Source: Hyparrhenia diplandra
Lineage: Eukaryota; Streptophyta; Magnoliopsida; Poales; Poaceae
Assembly (NCBI GenBank): GCA_015847255.1
Contig: JADLZK010001351.1
Location: 81,500-145,499, forward strand
Direction of reading: 5' to 3'
DNA: 64,000 nucleotides
The notes under the pieces were generated by a model. That model made no database searches. It saw nothing but the letters and a program-made list of their open reading frames with translations, and had not been told where the DNA came from. Positions 45,910-59,382 of this stretch are shown in pieces. The stretch's first letter is position 1; each line of letters begins with the position of its first letter. The position numbers were made by a program, and so were the translations under genes.

Positions 45910-48597
45910 GGGTAAAGTTCAACTTCCATCCTCTAACTCTAGCCAAATCCAGATTTTAACCTTGAACTTCAAAACTGATAACATTAGCCCTCCAACTCTT
46001 AAAAAGTTCGGGTTTTCAACCTTAGGCGTTTTCTAGTGAAAGGACATCTAGGCCCTAAGTGGGTTTTGGATGATTAATGACAACAAGATTAAAGAGCTAA
46101 TAAGTTTGCTAAGTGTGGACGGGATGATGGTTATCTCACAGGTACTTGTTATATATTGTAAAAGATCCAAAATGATGTGTTGTTGTAGAAACAATCTAGT
46201 TCAAGCACAAGACAACGATGCAAATAGATTCCATGCAAAGCCTCATTCAAGTGTGGGAGTTCCATCATCCTTCATAAGAAGATAAAGCTATAGAATGGGT
46301 TCAACATCAAGTGATGATTTGGATTGAGATAGCGAAGATAGCAGGGAAAGACTTCGAGGTACTAAGCAAGGGTGAAGGCTAAGTGACGACTCGGCCGAGG
46401 GACCTAGCTAAAAGTGAAGAAGGAAGTACTTGCATTTAGTCGAAGCTATTCAAACCATTGGTCATGAGGTGAAGAATCAAAACCTAGATGACATTTGAAG
46501 TGTGACTTGATATATTTGGAAACAACTCAATTACATGAATATGATCAAGTCACTTGCTCAAGAAGGCATTTCGAAGAAAAAAAGGGAATATGACATGGTT
46601 GGCATCCTCAAAGTGGTTGAGATCAAACACAAGGCATTGAAGCTCGAGAAAAGCAACTCAAGTGGATCAATCGGCCAGATTTTATTTGAATCTTGAGTTA
46701 TAGGTATGTAATTACTATCAAGAGGGATGCATCATGTCAATAGATGATCATACATAAGTGCTCAAGCCAACCCATAGGAGTTTGAGAGAGTTTGAGCGAC
46801 AAAATCAAAATTGCTAACAAGTGCTTTCTGGTCAGGTCATACCAGACGTGTCCGGTATGCATACCGGATGTGTGCGATATTTTGGACATCATCGCAAACT
46901 CATTTCCGACCATGAAAATGTTTATTAACTTAAAAGAAATTGTTTGCAATTAAAATAAATCAATTTGGAGAAAGATCGATTTCAAAAATTTCTGGACCGT
47001 TGGGCCATACATATTTGAACGGCGGATCCCAACGGCTAGTCCAACGGCTAGTTTTTTAAAGTAGCTATAAATAGCCGTAAGGCTCCATCTTCGGGGGCTG
47101 CTGATTCTACTGACTTTGTGGCGATTTTCTGAGCATCTCTAACTCTCCCAAACCCTCTCTAAGTGAGTGCTTGATCCGATTTGCAGAATCAAAGTGTGGG
47201 TTTGAGTGAGATTCAAATCAAGAGAGCAAGCCACCTTGAGCACTTGTGCATATTGCCTATTCTCGTGATTTGCATTTGTTTCTCTTGGACTCTTTGGTCC
47301 TAGACGACTAGGCGTTACCGGAGAGCACCCAAGTGTTTGTGGTTGCCTCAGAAGTTTGTACCAGTCAAACTTCACTACAAGAAGTCATCTACTACGATGG
47401 GGGAAAGGAGTTGGAAAGGACTCCGACTAGAGAGACCTTCGTGGTCGAGAAGGGCTTGCCGGCTTGGCTGCCCGTAGCCTGCTCAATGGAGACGTAGGCT
47501 CTCGGTAGAAAACCGAACTCCGATAAATAAATATCATGTCTCTTGTCTCTCCCATGACATTTGTTATTATCGTGATCTCCTGTAGGGCTATCATATACTT
47601 TGCACATCTATATATTCATAGGTCTTGCTGGTTGGGTGAGAAGAGAACAAAAAGGAGGAGGTGGGCTGACCACGTGCATACGGACACGTCCCGTATCGGT
47701 GACCAGTGCCCAAACTTGCTGATCTGTGGCTCTAATCTCTATGGTGCAGGATTATATTGCATATATTATTGGTAGTAACCTTTTGGGGGTTTTTACTCTC
47801 GATAAGGAGTTTTTGAGACTTCGAAACTCCATCACTAAATCGTTTCCTCTTATAAAAGGTGTTAATTTTCAGAAAACACCTATCCCTAGGCGACATCCCG
47901 GTCCTTACATCTAAGCTGTTTTTGGCGTATGAACAATAACTTTTGATATTTTTTATTTTTGAAATCCAACTTAAGAAGGAAGGAAGTGGTACCTAGAGAG
48001 CTCCAAAAATCTTGATATTTTGTAGGTTGGTAGAGTGAATGAAAAGGATAATAATGGCACAAAACATGCTAAATTTTGTTAAGTAAAAATTGAATTATTA
48101 CATTTCAAAAATAGTCAAACTTATGTATTCTATGAATTTTTTTAGGTCTTCAAATGGCAATAAAAATTTCAAAAAAAATCATATTTCTCCATCATTTGAA
48201 CGCTAAAAATTAACTAGAGTTCAAATGATGGATAAATATGATTTTTTTTGAGATTTTTGTTGCCATTTGAATTCCCTAAAATTTAAATTTTACTTACAAA
48301 ATTTAGCACGTTCTATGCCATTATCATCCTTAGTATTCACTCTACCAACCTACAAATCAATATTTTTAGAGCTCTCTGGGGGCACCTTCTTTGCTTCATA
48401 AGTTGGTTTTCTAAAAAAAAAAAAAAAATGGAAAAATATCAAAACTTACTGTTCACCAAAACCGACTAGAAAAACCGCCAAAAGGTTGAAAACTAAACTT
48501 TTTCAAGAGTTGGGGTGCTAATGTTATCCGGTTTCGAAGTTCAAGGTTGAAATCCAGACTTTGGCTAGAGTTGAAGGGTGGAAATTTGGCTTTACCC
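45910..48597. mobile_element. Mutator-like foldback element interrupted by a solo LTR
   Basis: The perfect 9-base duplication TAAACATTA lies at 45901-45909 and 48598-48606. Ends GGGTAAAG and CTTTACCC are inverted. Without the LTR the element is about 810 bases and is almost entirely two inverted arms (shared: AACCTTGAACTTC, GGTTGGTAGAGTGAAT, CAAATGATGGA). It codes for no transposase. Confidence 0.88.
46037..47909 (+). mobile_element. solo LTR (gypsy-like) nested in the left MULE arm
   Basis: Begins TGAAAGGACATC and ends GTCCTTACA (TG...CA, with inverted AAGGAC). Flanks TCTAG (46032-46036) and TCTAA (47910-47914) are a 5-base duplication with one change. A promoter-like GCTATAAATAGCC lies near 47063. 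It is 1.87 kb with no internal gag-pol and no second LTR, so it is a solo LTR left by recombination. Confidence 0.8.
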
Positions 48598-48606
48598 TAA
48601 ACATTA

Positions 48607-49262
48607 AAAGTTTAAAATGTTTAACTTATCAAGGAGTAAGAATGACACTCTGTACGGGAGAGGAGGTGCTACAAAGCGCAGGGCCACTTGTCGACCAAGT
48701 TCTTCACCTTAGCTACTGGATAAGAGAATCGATCGAGAGTCATTGTCTTTGGTCCACCGTGGCTGGTTTGCAGAACATATATTAAAATCAGTCTCGATCT
48801 TGTCTTGTTGTGCTCTTCTATATTTGACTCTTTTGTGTTCAACACTGAGATATATCCATTCAGAGTGAGTACCTTTACAGTCTATTTCTGCGAATTCGTG
48901 TACTTTGCTGAACAACTACTTGGCGTTTTATGGCTTGCGTGCCGGCCAGTGTGCCAGTGAAGGATATTATTATTTGCTAACAAGTTCTCCCCTAGAGAAA
49001 GGAGCTAGACTCGAGTCATTTTCTTTCTTTTTCACCCTGCAGTAACACCTCATGATTAATATCACAGCTTATTGTACCCTTTTATATTTGATTCTCACAT
49101 CCAACTCACTACAGTATAACCATCCTGCCATAGTATTCCCCAAGTTCACATCGTGTGTGAATTGGGATCCCTGAACTTTTACTTTTGTGCCACTACTGAA
49201 AACAACCTATTTGTAGAAGCGTCCTAAATAGTTGACACCAATCACAAAGTCACATTCTTACG
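48607..49262. other. unassigned intergenic DNA
   Basis: Short open frames only; no element ends were recognised. Confidence 0.35.
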
Positions 49263-52102
49263 TGCACTTTTCAGCTTGACTTCAAACAGTGTAAGGTTAT
49301 AGAGTGTTCCTTTCAAAATCGTTTGATTGGGTTATTTCTGCACCACTTGGCGAGCTTTATTCCTAACTTATTGCATTGCTTGATGGACTACTACTGGTGG
49401 CTATGACTGATGGATAGCGCTGTAGATTTGTCCAAGAGTCCCAGTAAGGTTTATCCATCCGGTACGATCGAGAGTTCCTTTCGAAATTAGATCAAGAAGT
49501 AAGAATGATGGAGGTTTTTACACCACTTGGTGAACTTTTTGTGCTACGTGTAACGCCATTCAGCAAAGAGGTCTCCATCCCTAGCAGCAAAATTTGGGCT
49601 CATTTTCTTTGAATCCAACATACCTGCCATGTAGCCTGCCCCTTTCCACACACTTATAAACCGATCTTGAACTCCCTTTCTTTCGCTTCGATCTCTCTTA
49701 TCTTTTGCTATCCCATCCAGCACTGTTGTAAGGTTTATCCATACAGTGATACAGTATGCATGTGACTAGCTTTGAAAAAGATTGGATTCTGAGAATTCGG
49801 ATTGCCAAGCAATTCCTATCCTGCATTACTGTGCATCGTTTTTCACAATCGACCTTTGCTGCGGATGGACAACATTTTCTTCTGAAGGACAGCAACATCA
49901 GTATATGTAGCTTGCCGTGTAGCGGTCTATATAGTGGTGTGCATGGCTGGTCAGTGTACTCAGAACTGGTATACTAGGCGTCTAGGTCGTGTAGTTGTGT
50001 GCCAGGTTTCATACTAATTTTGGTTTGGAGATGCCTGTTGGTCACCTTTTGTGGATATACTCAATATATATTTGAGCATGACTTTCACCACACTTTGTGG
50101 TGCGCTTAGAGTTGTGTCTATCTCATCAGAGCGCAAAATAAGGCAATAATGCTCTTGGAAACATTATTATTAACAAGGGATATATCTTATCTTGTGGACC
50201 ATGTATATTGAGTTCAATTGGATCAAATACAAAAGCTTGACAATTAAATGTCGTCGTTGGATTAACGTTTCAACAGAAAGGATGCATGCATGGCAATTAA
50301 TAATGCAGTGCCAGCGAGTTTTGCTGAAACTGAAGTTCGATCGATCACCTGCAATATGTACCTTCATCACCTGCAATGTCTGTAGGGCATTGCATTCTTT
50401 TTAATTTGTTGTGGGCATCTGGGTGTGCGCTGTCCCAGATTTCCGTCCAAATATATGCAAATTTGACTGTATATATATAACTGTCGTTTTTGGTACTTTG
50501 GTTCAGTGCTACAACACTTTTTTTTTTTCCCTTATCAATCTGTCTTAATTACCATCATCAACACTTGCTATATATAATATCTACTACTACACATCTTGTT
50601 GCCAAACTTGGGCCCATATACATACACTTCGCCATCGATTTCTTGGTCATCAAATTAATAAAACCATGGTTTGGCGCCGCAGTTTTAATTGGCACACTGC
50701 ACCCAAACAAGAGAAGTGTCATCTACTATGAACCAAATCCAGCTGTGACAATAATGAAAAGAAACTTGAATATATGTGTGGGTGGTGGTGGTGGTGTTGA
50801 GTTCCTGATGTGCTCCTTACACTGCAGGTCACAAACAAATATGTAACGCATGCAGGAGGACCATGTGATGTTGTGATGTCCTTGTCTTACGAAAAGGAGG
50901 AGAAATAATGAAAGAAGAAATAAAGTGGTGAGAGTGAGATGTCCTTTAATTTGTTGCTAATCGATCGAGAGACGAGACGGCTGAAGATATATATAGGATG
51001 GACGGACCGCTATCCATCTATCTATCTATATGGTGTAACTGGCTAATGGAGGAGTGAGGAGTGTCCTTCTCGGATGATACTAGCTGATATATACGCAACC
51101 GATCACCGGACGCTCTGGCGTCTAAATGAATCCTACTCCTCTTTCATATACAATTCACGGTTTGAGTGTGATGATGAGGTGATCGAGTGACAGTGTGATA
51201 GATAGATGGATGGTCACTGCCGACGACTTTTCATTTGTTTGCATGTGCCAACTAACTCATGTTTGTATGGAATCATGTGATCGATCGATGTGTGTGCCGA
51301 CGATTTGTGCACAGTGTAGCAACTGTCACTCACTCCTATCATCCATCTATCGATCGATATGCAAAGCAACCATGGCTAAGGTAACGTTGGATGGATGGAT
51401 TGTGCCCTGGCTGAAGGTAACGTTGGATGGATGGATTCTGCCCTGGCTGAATTATTGAAGCTCCTGTTAGCTAACTTGTTGCACTAAGAGTCTTGTAATC
51501 TTTCATTCAGTTAGCGTTTGGAGTTAGTTAGAGGGAGATACGATTGGTGACATGCCCGATTGTAATCTACCCGGAGTCTAGCTAGTAGAACACGCCGTGT
51601 CGTGACTGGCGCATGAGGCGTGCGCGCCGCGGAGCAACGGCGTCGCGCACCGGCTCGTCACGGCATGGGAGTCTTGTAATGATTAAAGACTATAAATAAA
51701 GAGATCAAGGGGCCGTGGAATGCTGCGAGATTGGCAGCAACATATCGTTGTTATCATCGTTTACATTGTTCTTGTTTCTTCCAGTTTACATCTATACGCC
51801 GGTCACCGTGGTCACCACGGCGCCGTTCATCATTGACGTTCCAGGGTGAACGAGGTGATCCTGCTCTAACAGCTCCATCGGCGGATGCTGACGAATCTGA
51901 ATGGGATCATATCGGATCAGCTAGACTTCAGAGGAGGCCTACTACTTGATACACCTGGTCGGCCACTCATACCATACATACAAGTACTATGTATATAAGC
52001 AAATGCAAAAGGTCTAACCTGGATCTGAATCGGGGCGGACAGGGACCTCCCGTTTTGATGCATTGGTCACTCTGCAACATGGATGGTGTGTGCAGTGTGC
52101 TT
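49263..52102 (+). repeat. tandem segmental duplication B, unit 1
   Basis: Colinear with 52103-59782. Shared stretches include CACCACTTGGCG, CAACATTTTCTTCTGAAGGA, CAACCGATCACCGGAC and AACGTTGGATGGA. The boundary motif GCAC-TTTTC-AGTTGACT appears at 49263, 52103 and 59783, as unequal exchange would leave. Unit 1 carries a solo LTR (51465-51871). No conserved open frame was found. Confidence 0.82.
51465..51871 (+). mobile_element. Copia-like solo LTR
   Basis: Starts TGTTAGCTAAC and ends CTCTAACA, inverted TG...CA ends. The perfect 5-base duplication GCTCC lies at 51460-51464 and 51872-51876. GACTATAAATAAAG near 51687 is a promoter-like TATA. Unit 2 has the unoccupied site with a single GCTCC near 59136. 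Confidence 0.9.
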
Positions 52103-55100
52103 GCACTGTTTTCTAGTTGACTCCAAACAGTGCAAGGTTATTTGTCTGTCTATCAATCTAGTACGAGTTGCTTTCAAAATCATTTGATTGGGTTATTTTT
52201 TGCACCACTTGGCGATCTTTATTTTCTAACTTGCATTGCATGATAGACTACTACTAGGACTGATAGATAGGGCCATATTTGTCCAAGAGTCCCGTGCCCA
52301 TACAACAACAGTGTAAGGTTTATCCATCATCATCCGGTAGGATCAATAGTTCCTTTAGAATTCAAATTAGATCTATCCATTGGGTTTTTGCACCACTTGG
52401 TGTGACTTCTTTGCTACGTGTGACGTCATTCAGCGAAGAGATCTCAATTCCTAGCAGCAAACCAATTTGGACTCATTTCCACACATAAAAAAACCAATCT
52501 TAAACTCCCCTTCTTTCGCTTTCTCTTTAACCTTTGCTCTCCCCTCAGCGCACACCGTAAGTGAACCGAGAGTAAAACTTTGTTTAACACTCACACATCT
52601 TAAGTAACCGCCTGTAAAATTCTTTAATTCGTCCACTGGCCTTTGCCACTGGCGGTTCCATCATCCGCTAATAAAATTGCCTCTAGAACCGCCCGATAGA
52701 AAGCTCCACTGTACTAGTCAGAGTATGCTTTCGACCTTTGGTGATTCGCTTTGAAAAGGTTGACTTCCGAGAATTTGGATCACCAAGCAATATACCACTC
52801 TATCCTGCATTATTGTGCATCGTTTTCTTAATCGACCTTAGTTTCTTCCTTGCGCCTTAACTGCGGATGGACAACATTTTTTCTTCTGAAGGACAACAAC
52901 ATTAGTATATATATATGTAGCTTGCCATGTGTAGCGATCTATACAGTGTAGTGTGCATGGCTGGTCAGTGTACTCAGAACGGCTAAACTAGGCGTCTAGG
53001 TTGTTTGGTTGTGTACTAGGTTTCATACTAGGTTTGGTTTGGAGATGCCTCATCAGTAACCTGTCAACGTATTCTGGGTACGGTGGGCCATCCAACAAAA
53101 CTGCTTCGATCTGTATGTGGCTATATATGGCTACGAGGTTGGCTTGCCATGAATTGTAAGTAGACCAATGCATTACTTTTTGAAAAAAAAATATACTGTT
53201 TTCATTAGTTCAGACTTCACAATAAAATATAACTGGAGTTCTAAAGGATAACATTTGATACTCTTTAGCCTACCATTTGAGGATACTCAATGTTTTAGCC
53301 TGATGTTGACCACACTTGTGGTGCGCGTAGCGCTGTGTCCATCTATCTCAGAGCCCAAAATAATTCAATGCTCTTGGAAATATTGTTAAGCAGGAATATC
53401 TTGCAGACCGTATATATATTCAGTTCAATTGGATCAAATGGAAAAGCTTGGTAAATGGTGTCGTTTGTTGGGCCAACGTTTCAACAGAAAGGATGCATGC
53501 ATGGGCACATGGCGCTGGGTCGACACAGGTACACCTGCAGGCCAGCGAGTTTTGTTGAAACTGAAGTCGACACAGGTACATGGATGCAGGCCAGCGAGGT
53601 TTGTTGAAACTGAAGTTCATCACCTGCAACGTCTGTATAGCCGTATAGGCCATTGCATTCCGTTTGTTGTGTGGCATCTGGTCTGGGTATGCCAGATCGC
53701 CGTCCAAACCATATGCAAACTTGACTTTATATATCTGTACTGTTGTTTTTGTTCAGTGCAAATTTGACTTTGTATATCTGTACTGTGTTGTTTGGTTCAG
53801 TGCCAGTACAGCAGTTATCACTCTCTCTTAGCATCATCGCCACTTGCTACTGTATCTATTGCTCAACTTGTTGCATGCTTGCAGCCAAACTTGGGCCCAT
53901 GCATATATACGACTTACGTCGACATCAATTTCTTGGTCATCGAATAAAACTGGCACTGCACCCAAACAAACAAATTAAACAAATAAAAGAGCTACCCGAG
54001 AATCGTCATGTACTATATATGAACGAATTCAAGTTGTGGCAATAATGCAAAGAAACTTGAATATGTGTGGGTGGTGTTGAGTTCTTGAACGATGTACTCC
54101 TTACACTGCAGGTCACAACTCACAAACAAATTAAATATGTAACGCAGCATACATTCAGGACCATGTGATGCTAGCTGTGATGTCTTTGTCTGACGGAAAG
54201 ATATAGAAATAATGTAACAAGAAGAAATAAAGCGGTGAGAGCGAGATGTCCTTGTTGCCGATCGATAGAGAGACAATACGACTGAATGAAGATATATATA
54301 GGACGGACGGACCACATGGGTTGGCCGATGTAACCAACGGAGTAGCGAGGATATATACGCAACCGATCACCGGACACTCTAGCGTCAAAATGAATTAATC
54401 CAACTCTTCTTCTTCTTTTCATATAATTCACGATTTGAGTGCGATGAGGTGAGTGATGACAGTAATGTGATAGATGGTCGATGGATGGGCACTGCCGACG
54501 ACTTTGATTTGTCTGCATGTTCCAAATAATTCATATATACTAGTTCACCAACCCGTCTTCCCGCACGGGATAGAATCTTATGAGATAACTAAAAGGAATT
54601 ATTTAAATTAGGTTTAGAAAAATATTTTTTAATAAAAATTTTGTTGAAACATTTGTTTAAACTTTGATAAACCTAAATTCTGATTCTTTTTCCCGAATTG
54701 GAAGCATGTTCATTCCTCATATAGATATATTTACAATCTTGATTATAGTCTACCGAACTAATGTCAAAATGTTTTATATTTTTGTAAGAATTTTAGAATG
54801 ATCTTTCGTATGTCTACTATTTCATAAATAACAAATTTTATGATTAATTTTTTTAGCACCATATGTATCTAGTGAAAATATGAAAGAAAACTTATTTTTT
54901 ATAAACTCTTATGTCTTGCCTTTACCTGATATCATGAAAATCTATAATTTACCATTAACTTTATATTTTTTGCTTGTATTAGTTTGAAATTCTAATGCTA
55001 TTGTATTATTCATTCTTTTTCTATTTTTAAAGAATATATTAGGTCCTAGACTACCCTCTTAGTTTCCACAGTGTCATAGATAGTTGTTTCTAGGTGCACC

Positions 55101-55749
55101 ATGGCACACATGATTTTAATTTATTGTATCATATTAGTATTGTTTATTAAAAAATTCTTAAATTAAGTTACTATATATGATATAATGTTTCGATCAAAAT
55201 GTTTAAACTTTTTTCTAGGACAATGACTTATAAAATTTATGAGCATGAGTGTTAATATAAATTAAAATGGGTGCAAGTGTCAATACTACGTGGTTTGCTA
55301 AGGATATATTTCCACGCGTGATAAGCCCATAAAAATATTTTTATACTAATGTATGTTTTATTGACTTATGCATGTTGAATTATTGTTCATAATAGCTTAT
55401 ATTAGAATTTATAGGCAGATTTGAGAGACCTTTGTTATTCTTCTTTAACGGTTATGTGGTGGATAATTTAGGTATAAAAACTATAGATATATATTACTTT
55501 ATATAATCCTTCCTAACGCCTTTATGGGTAATTTGGATGCAAACGTAGGCAAGCATTATCTTTCATAATAACATAGATAGATAAAAACTATTATTGGATT
55601 AGTTTAATTTTATTTTTTAATTGTGGAGGTTTGATTATTTTCTCAAATAAGTTTTATTGATAACTCCACGGATCATGGTCCTTTATTTTTTTAACAATAG
55701 TAGCTTCTAGTTCAAGGTAATTATTCAATAACATTATTTTTAACTTTTG

Positions 55750-55880
55750 AACGGTCTTCTAGCCTAGTAGTTGGAGCAAATAAATAGCACCCCAATAGAA
55801 TAGGTTCAAATCCCGTGAGGTTGAATTTCTAGGCTAGGTTAAAAAAAGGTTAGGAGGCTTCCCTCCTGATGGATCAAAAA
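55750..55880 (+). mobile_element. tRNA-related SINE-like sequence inside the Helitron
   Basis: A-box TAGCCTAGTAG (55760-55770) and a perfect B-box GGTTCAAATCC (55803-55813) lie 33 bases apart, as in pol III promoters. No acceptor stem is formed, so it is not a tRNA gene. Ends and tail were not resolved. Confidence 0.55.
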
Positions 55881-57841
55881 CATTATAAAATCATTACTAT
55901 TAACTTATTTAAAATTTATACTTGATTTTGTCACAATTTTTTTGTGCCAAGAAATCAAAGGACAGTAAAACAAAAATAAAAATATACCTAATGGTCAATA
56001 AGTATTAGCTCATGCATGTATGTCAGCAGATTTGATAAATTAAATTATAATTGTTGAGCTAGCAAAAAAAAGGCTATACCTTTGGTTTCCATATGTTGTT
56101 GATGTCGTGGACGCTAGACGCATGGCATTGGTGGCCTACATGTTTTTGCCTTTGCTTTCTTGACATAGACTTCCTCGTCGTGCCCATGATACCGGCACAC
56201 CGACCTTTTTCTTCAATTCACTTGATGTGGCTGGATCGAACATCTGTCTTTGCACAGAAATAGTCACTTGGTTTAACAACTAATAAATTTTCTTGATGTC
56301 TCAATTTTAGGGTATTTTTGTTACCGACTGGGACACATATGTTGTCGACCTCGTTGGCGTTGAGTTTTGTGTGCTTAGTTAAGTATGTCAAGTTGGCATG
56401 GCGCAGCTGGTCACCTGCCCTCGTCATCATCACATCGGGATGATAGGTGTAGTGTCAATTCAAATGGTCATGTCCACCGACAATAGTTTTTTTTACAAAC
56501 ATGTCCACCGACAATAATTGGTGTAGAATCGCCTTCCTCATCGGGTGTTCGCTGGTAGGTAGTCGGAATGTAGCGCCGTCTTCGGGTCAATGTTCGCCAA
56601 AGAGATAGTCGGTGTAGCATCGCTTGCCTCGTTGGTGTTGGCCGGCAAGTGTAGCATCGCCTCGTTGGGGTGCGGTGGCATTGTTTGGGTAGGAGCCATT
56701 GCGGATGTCGTCCATATGAATCTCAACATCACCCGGTGCGGTGGTGTCATTGACTTAAGTGTGGGGCCATTCTCGATGTCGCCCTTACCAACTCCATGCA
56801 TCCAGACAATACCAGCCAATATGCCCGGAGCCATGCAAGAACAGGTAAAACATCACCTATGGACCATCGCCTTCCTAAACTCGAAAATGCGACGTCTTCG
56901 ATCTCCGGCACATGTTGCAATTGGTGTTGCCGATAAATTCGCCCGCTCCTATCTTCCACCAACATGCTCTGTACATAGTTGACGAAGAGCCAAGGCGTGG
57001 ACGTTTCACCGTAGCCAGCTCGTGTGCATCCGTGGCGATCAAAGAAACATGAGCCCTTTTAAGGTCATTGTTAGATGAGGCGCCCATTTCCTCATGTGCT
57101 CGTGGTTCAGGGTTTAGATTCCATAAAAAAGAAGTAGGGTGTGACCTTTCCCTACCAATGGTTAGAAAAATATTATCATTAAGTTAATAAAAAAAATATA
57201 TGTTGCTCAATAAGGTTTATATTAAATCTTATTTATGCATAGTAATTTAAGGATATTAAAATTAAATGAAAATTATATCTAATGGTCAAGCATGTTGGCG
57301 TGCATGAATCCTTTAGACTAATTATGCAAAAGACTCATTCATGGTGACCATCAAGTACGAACTTATAGGCCATAATAAGCAATACCATGAAAGTAGAGTC
57401 GCCCCCGACACACAAACAACAATGTTGATCCTGCATCATGGCCTGGCCGCTAGGAAGCAATCAACATGAAAGCATGGCAAAGCCTGACACTGGCTAACAT
57501 GGTGACAACATGGAAACCTCGTCATCAGTAAGAGCCGCAAGCAGCTCTACAAAAAAATGGAGTACGAACCTGGTGCTGGTAATGATAGGGACATCGTGTG
57601 CCTCTAAGACGGAAGGAGTCGGCATGCGGACGTCATTGTAGATGTAGGTACAGTGCCTACGCTGTGTTGTCTTCCGTTCGCTTGCTCGGCCCAAGGCGGC
57701 AGCAACGACCACAAGATAGCTATCTAGCGGCGGGTGCCGCGTGGAGCGAAGCCATCCCGAGACGGCGGCATAGTGCCCTAGCTTTTTTTCCTCCCGTGGA
57801 ACATCTCCTCACGCAGAGGTGAAAGGATACGATCCCTTCCA

Positions 57842-58549
57842 GATGCATCCCGAGACCGGCTCGATCGTGGCCTTATGGTAGAGGAATCCTACGTGGATTT
57901 TAATATAAATAAGGGTAAGGTGGGTAATGTTTTAGAAAAAAAGAAATTGGATCTAATGGTTACGGATTGTCGAGTCTAGATTTTATGGCTAGATGTTTCT
58001 AATTAACGTAAAAATTTAAAGTATTTTTTTACGTGTATGGTGAGAATTAATGTGGAGTCTCCATTGCAACCTCCAATTAGTAATAGTAAGCTCCAATTAG
58101 TAATAGTAAGATAGGCCCGCCAGGTAGGACAAGATGACAATTTAATTTGTAATTTTCTGTTTAATTAATTATTAGATCTATTACGCTGCACTCATGCATG
58201 CATCCTGAGACCGGCTCGATCGTGGACTTATGGCAGAGGAATCCTACGTGGATTTTAATATAAATAATAGTAAGGTGGGTAATTTTTAGAAAAAAAAATA
58301 AATTGGATCTAATGGTTACGGATTGTCGAGTCTAGATTTTATGGCTAGATGTTTCTAATTAACGTGAAAATTTAAAACATTTTTTTTACGTGTTTGGTGA
58401 GAATTAATGTGGAGTCTCCGTTGCAACCTCCAATTAGTAATAGTAAGCTCTAATTAGTAATAGTAAGATAGGCCTGCCAGGTAGGACAAGCTGACAATTT
58501 AATTTGTAATTTTCTGTTTAATTAATTATTAGATCTATTACGCTGCACT
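57842..58549 (+). repeat. two tandem copies of a 354-base unit containing Helitron 5' ends
   Basis: Units at about 57842-58195 and 58196-58549 both start near GAGACCGGCTCGATCGTGG. Each contains CCAATTAGTAATAGTAAG twice (58072, 58091; 58431, 58450 approximately). That is the Helitron 5' terminus on the minus strand, also found at the true end 58966-58984. Confidence 0.8.
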
Positions 58550-59152
58550 CATACACCTTGTTTTTGGCATTGACAAATCTGAAATCTTACTAATATTCAT
58601 GTGTTATATAATTTTATTAACCTATTAAATATGGGTACAACAGTTGTCAAAAAAAAATGGGTACAACGCATCAATATTTTTCCGTACCTAAAGGCCGATT
58701 TTTTTTTTAGAGAAGTAAATCCCGATTTTCTCTACTATGCGTAACCAGTTTTGTTTCCTTCGGAACAATTATAGTTTTAGGTATCTTTTATTACGTAATG
58801 GCATAGGTGGGTAATTTCCTAGAAATAGATCTAATGGTTGTGTGTCGCTAGAGTCTTTAGATTGGATGGCCAGATGTTTCTGATTAACGTGGGAATTTCT
58901 AGCATTTTTTTTTCTGGTGCATCTGGTGAGGATTAACGTGGAGGCTTCATTAGAGTATGGAGCCTCCAATTAGTAATAGTAAGATTTGTGTGGAATCATC
59001 TGATCTACCGACACGCGCCAACGATCGATTTGTGCAGCAGCATGTCACTCCTATCATCCATGGATCTATCGGTGCGGAAGCAACCATGGCTAACGTAACG
59101 TTGGATGGACTGCCCAGCCCTGGCTGAATTATTGACGCTCCATTGTTGGATA

Positions 59153-59382
59153 CTCCCTCTGTCCCATGGAGTTTGTCGTTTTTGACTTTTGAATTTCATG
59201 TTTGACCATCCGTCTTATTCAAAATATTTATGCCAATTATAAAATAAATTAATCAATATTCAAGTATCTTTATTAATAAAATAAGTCATAACAAAATAAA
59301 TTATATTTGTGCAAAAATTTGAATAAGACGAAGCGTTGAAAAGGATGGCACGGAATCCAGGGACAAAGTGGGACGGAGGGAG
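59153..59382. mobile_element. Stowaway MITE
   Basis: Starts CTCCCTCTGTCCCA and ends TGGGACGGAGGGAG. TA duplication at 59151-59152 and 59383-59384. 230 bases; same family as 26005-26243. Confidence 0.92.

Larger units (their letters stand above)
54540..58984 (-). mobile_element. Helitron, non-autonomous, minus orientation
   Basis: On the minus strand it begins TCTTACTATTACTAATTGG (from 58984) and ends CCCGTGCGGGAAGACGGG, then TTGGTGAA and CTAG (54540-54543). That gives a 5' TC, a 3' hairpin (CCCGT/ACGGG) about 8 bases before a CTRR end, and insertion between A and T without target duplication. Unit 1 of the duplication shows the empty site. No Rep/helicase frame was seen in 4.4 kb. Short frames at 56218-57087 have no recognised family and may be captured DNA. 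Confidence 0.82.
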
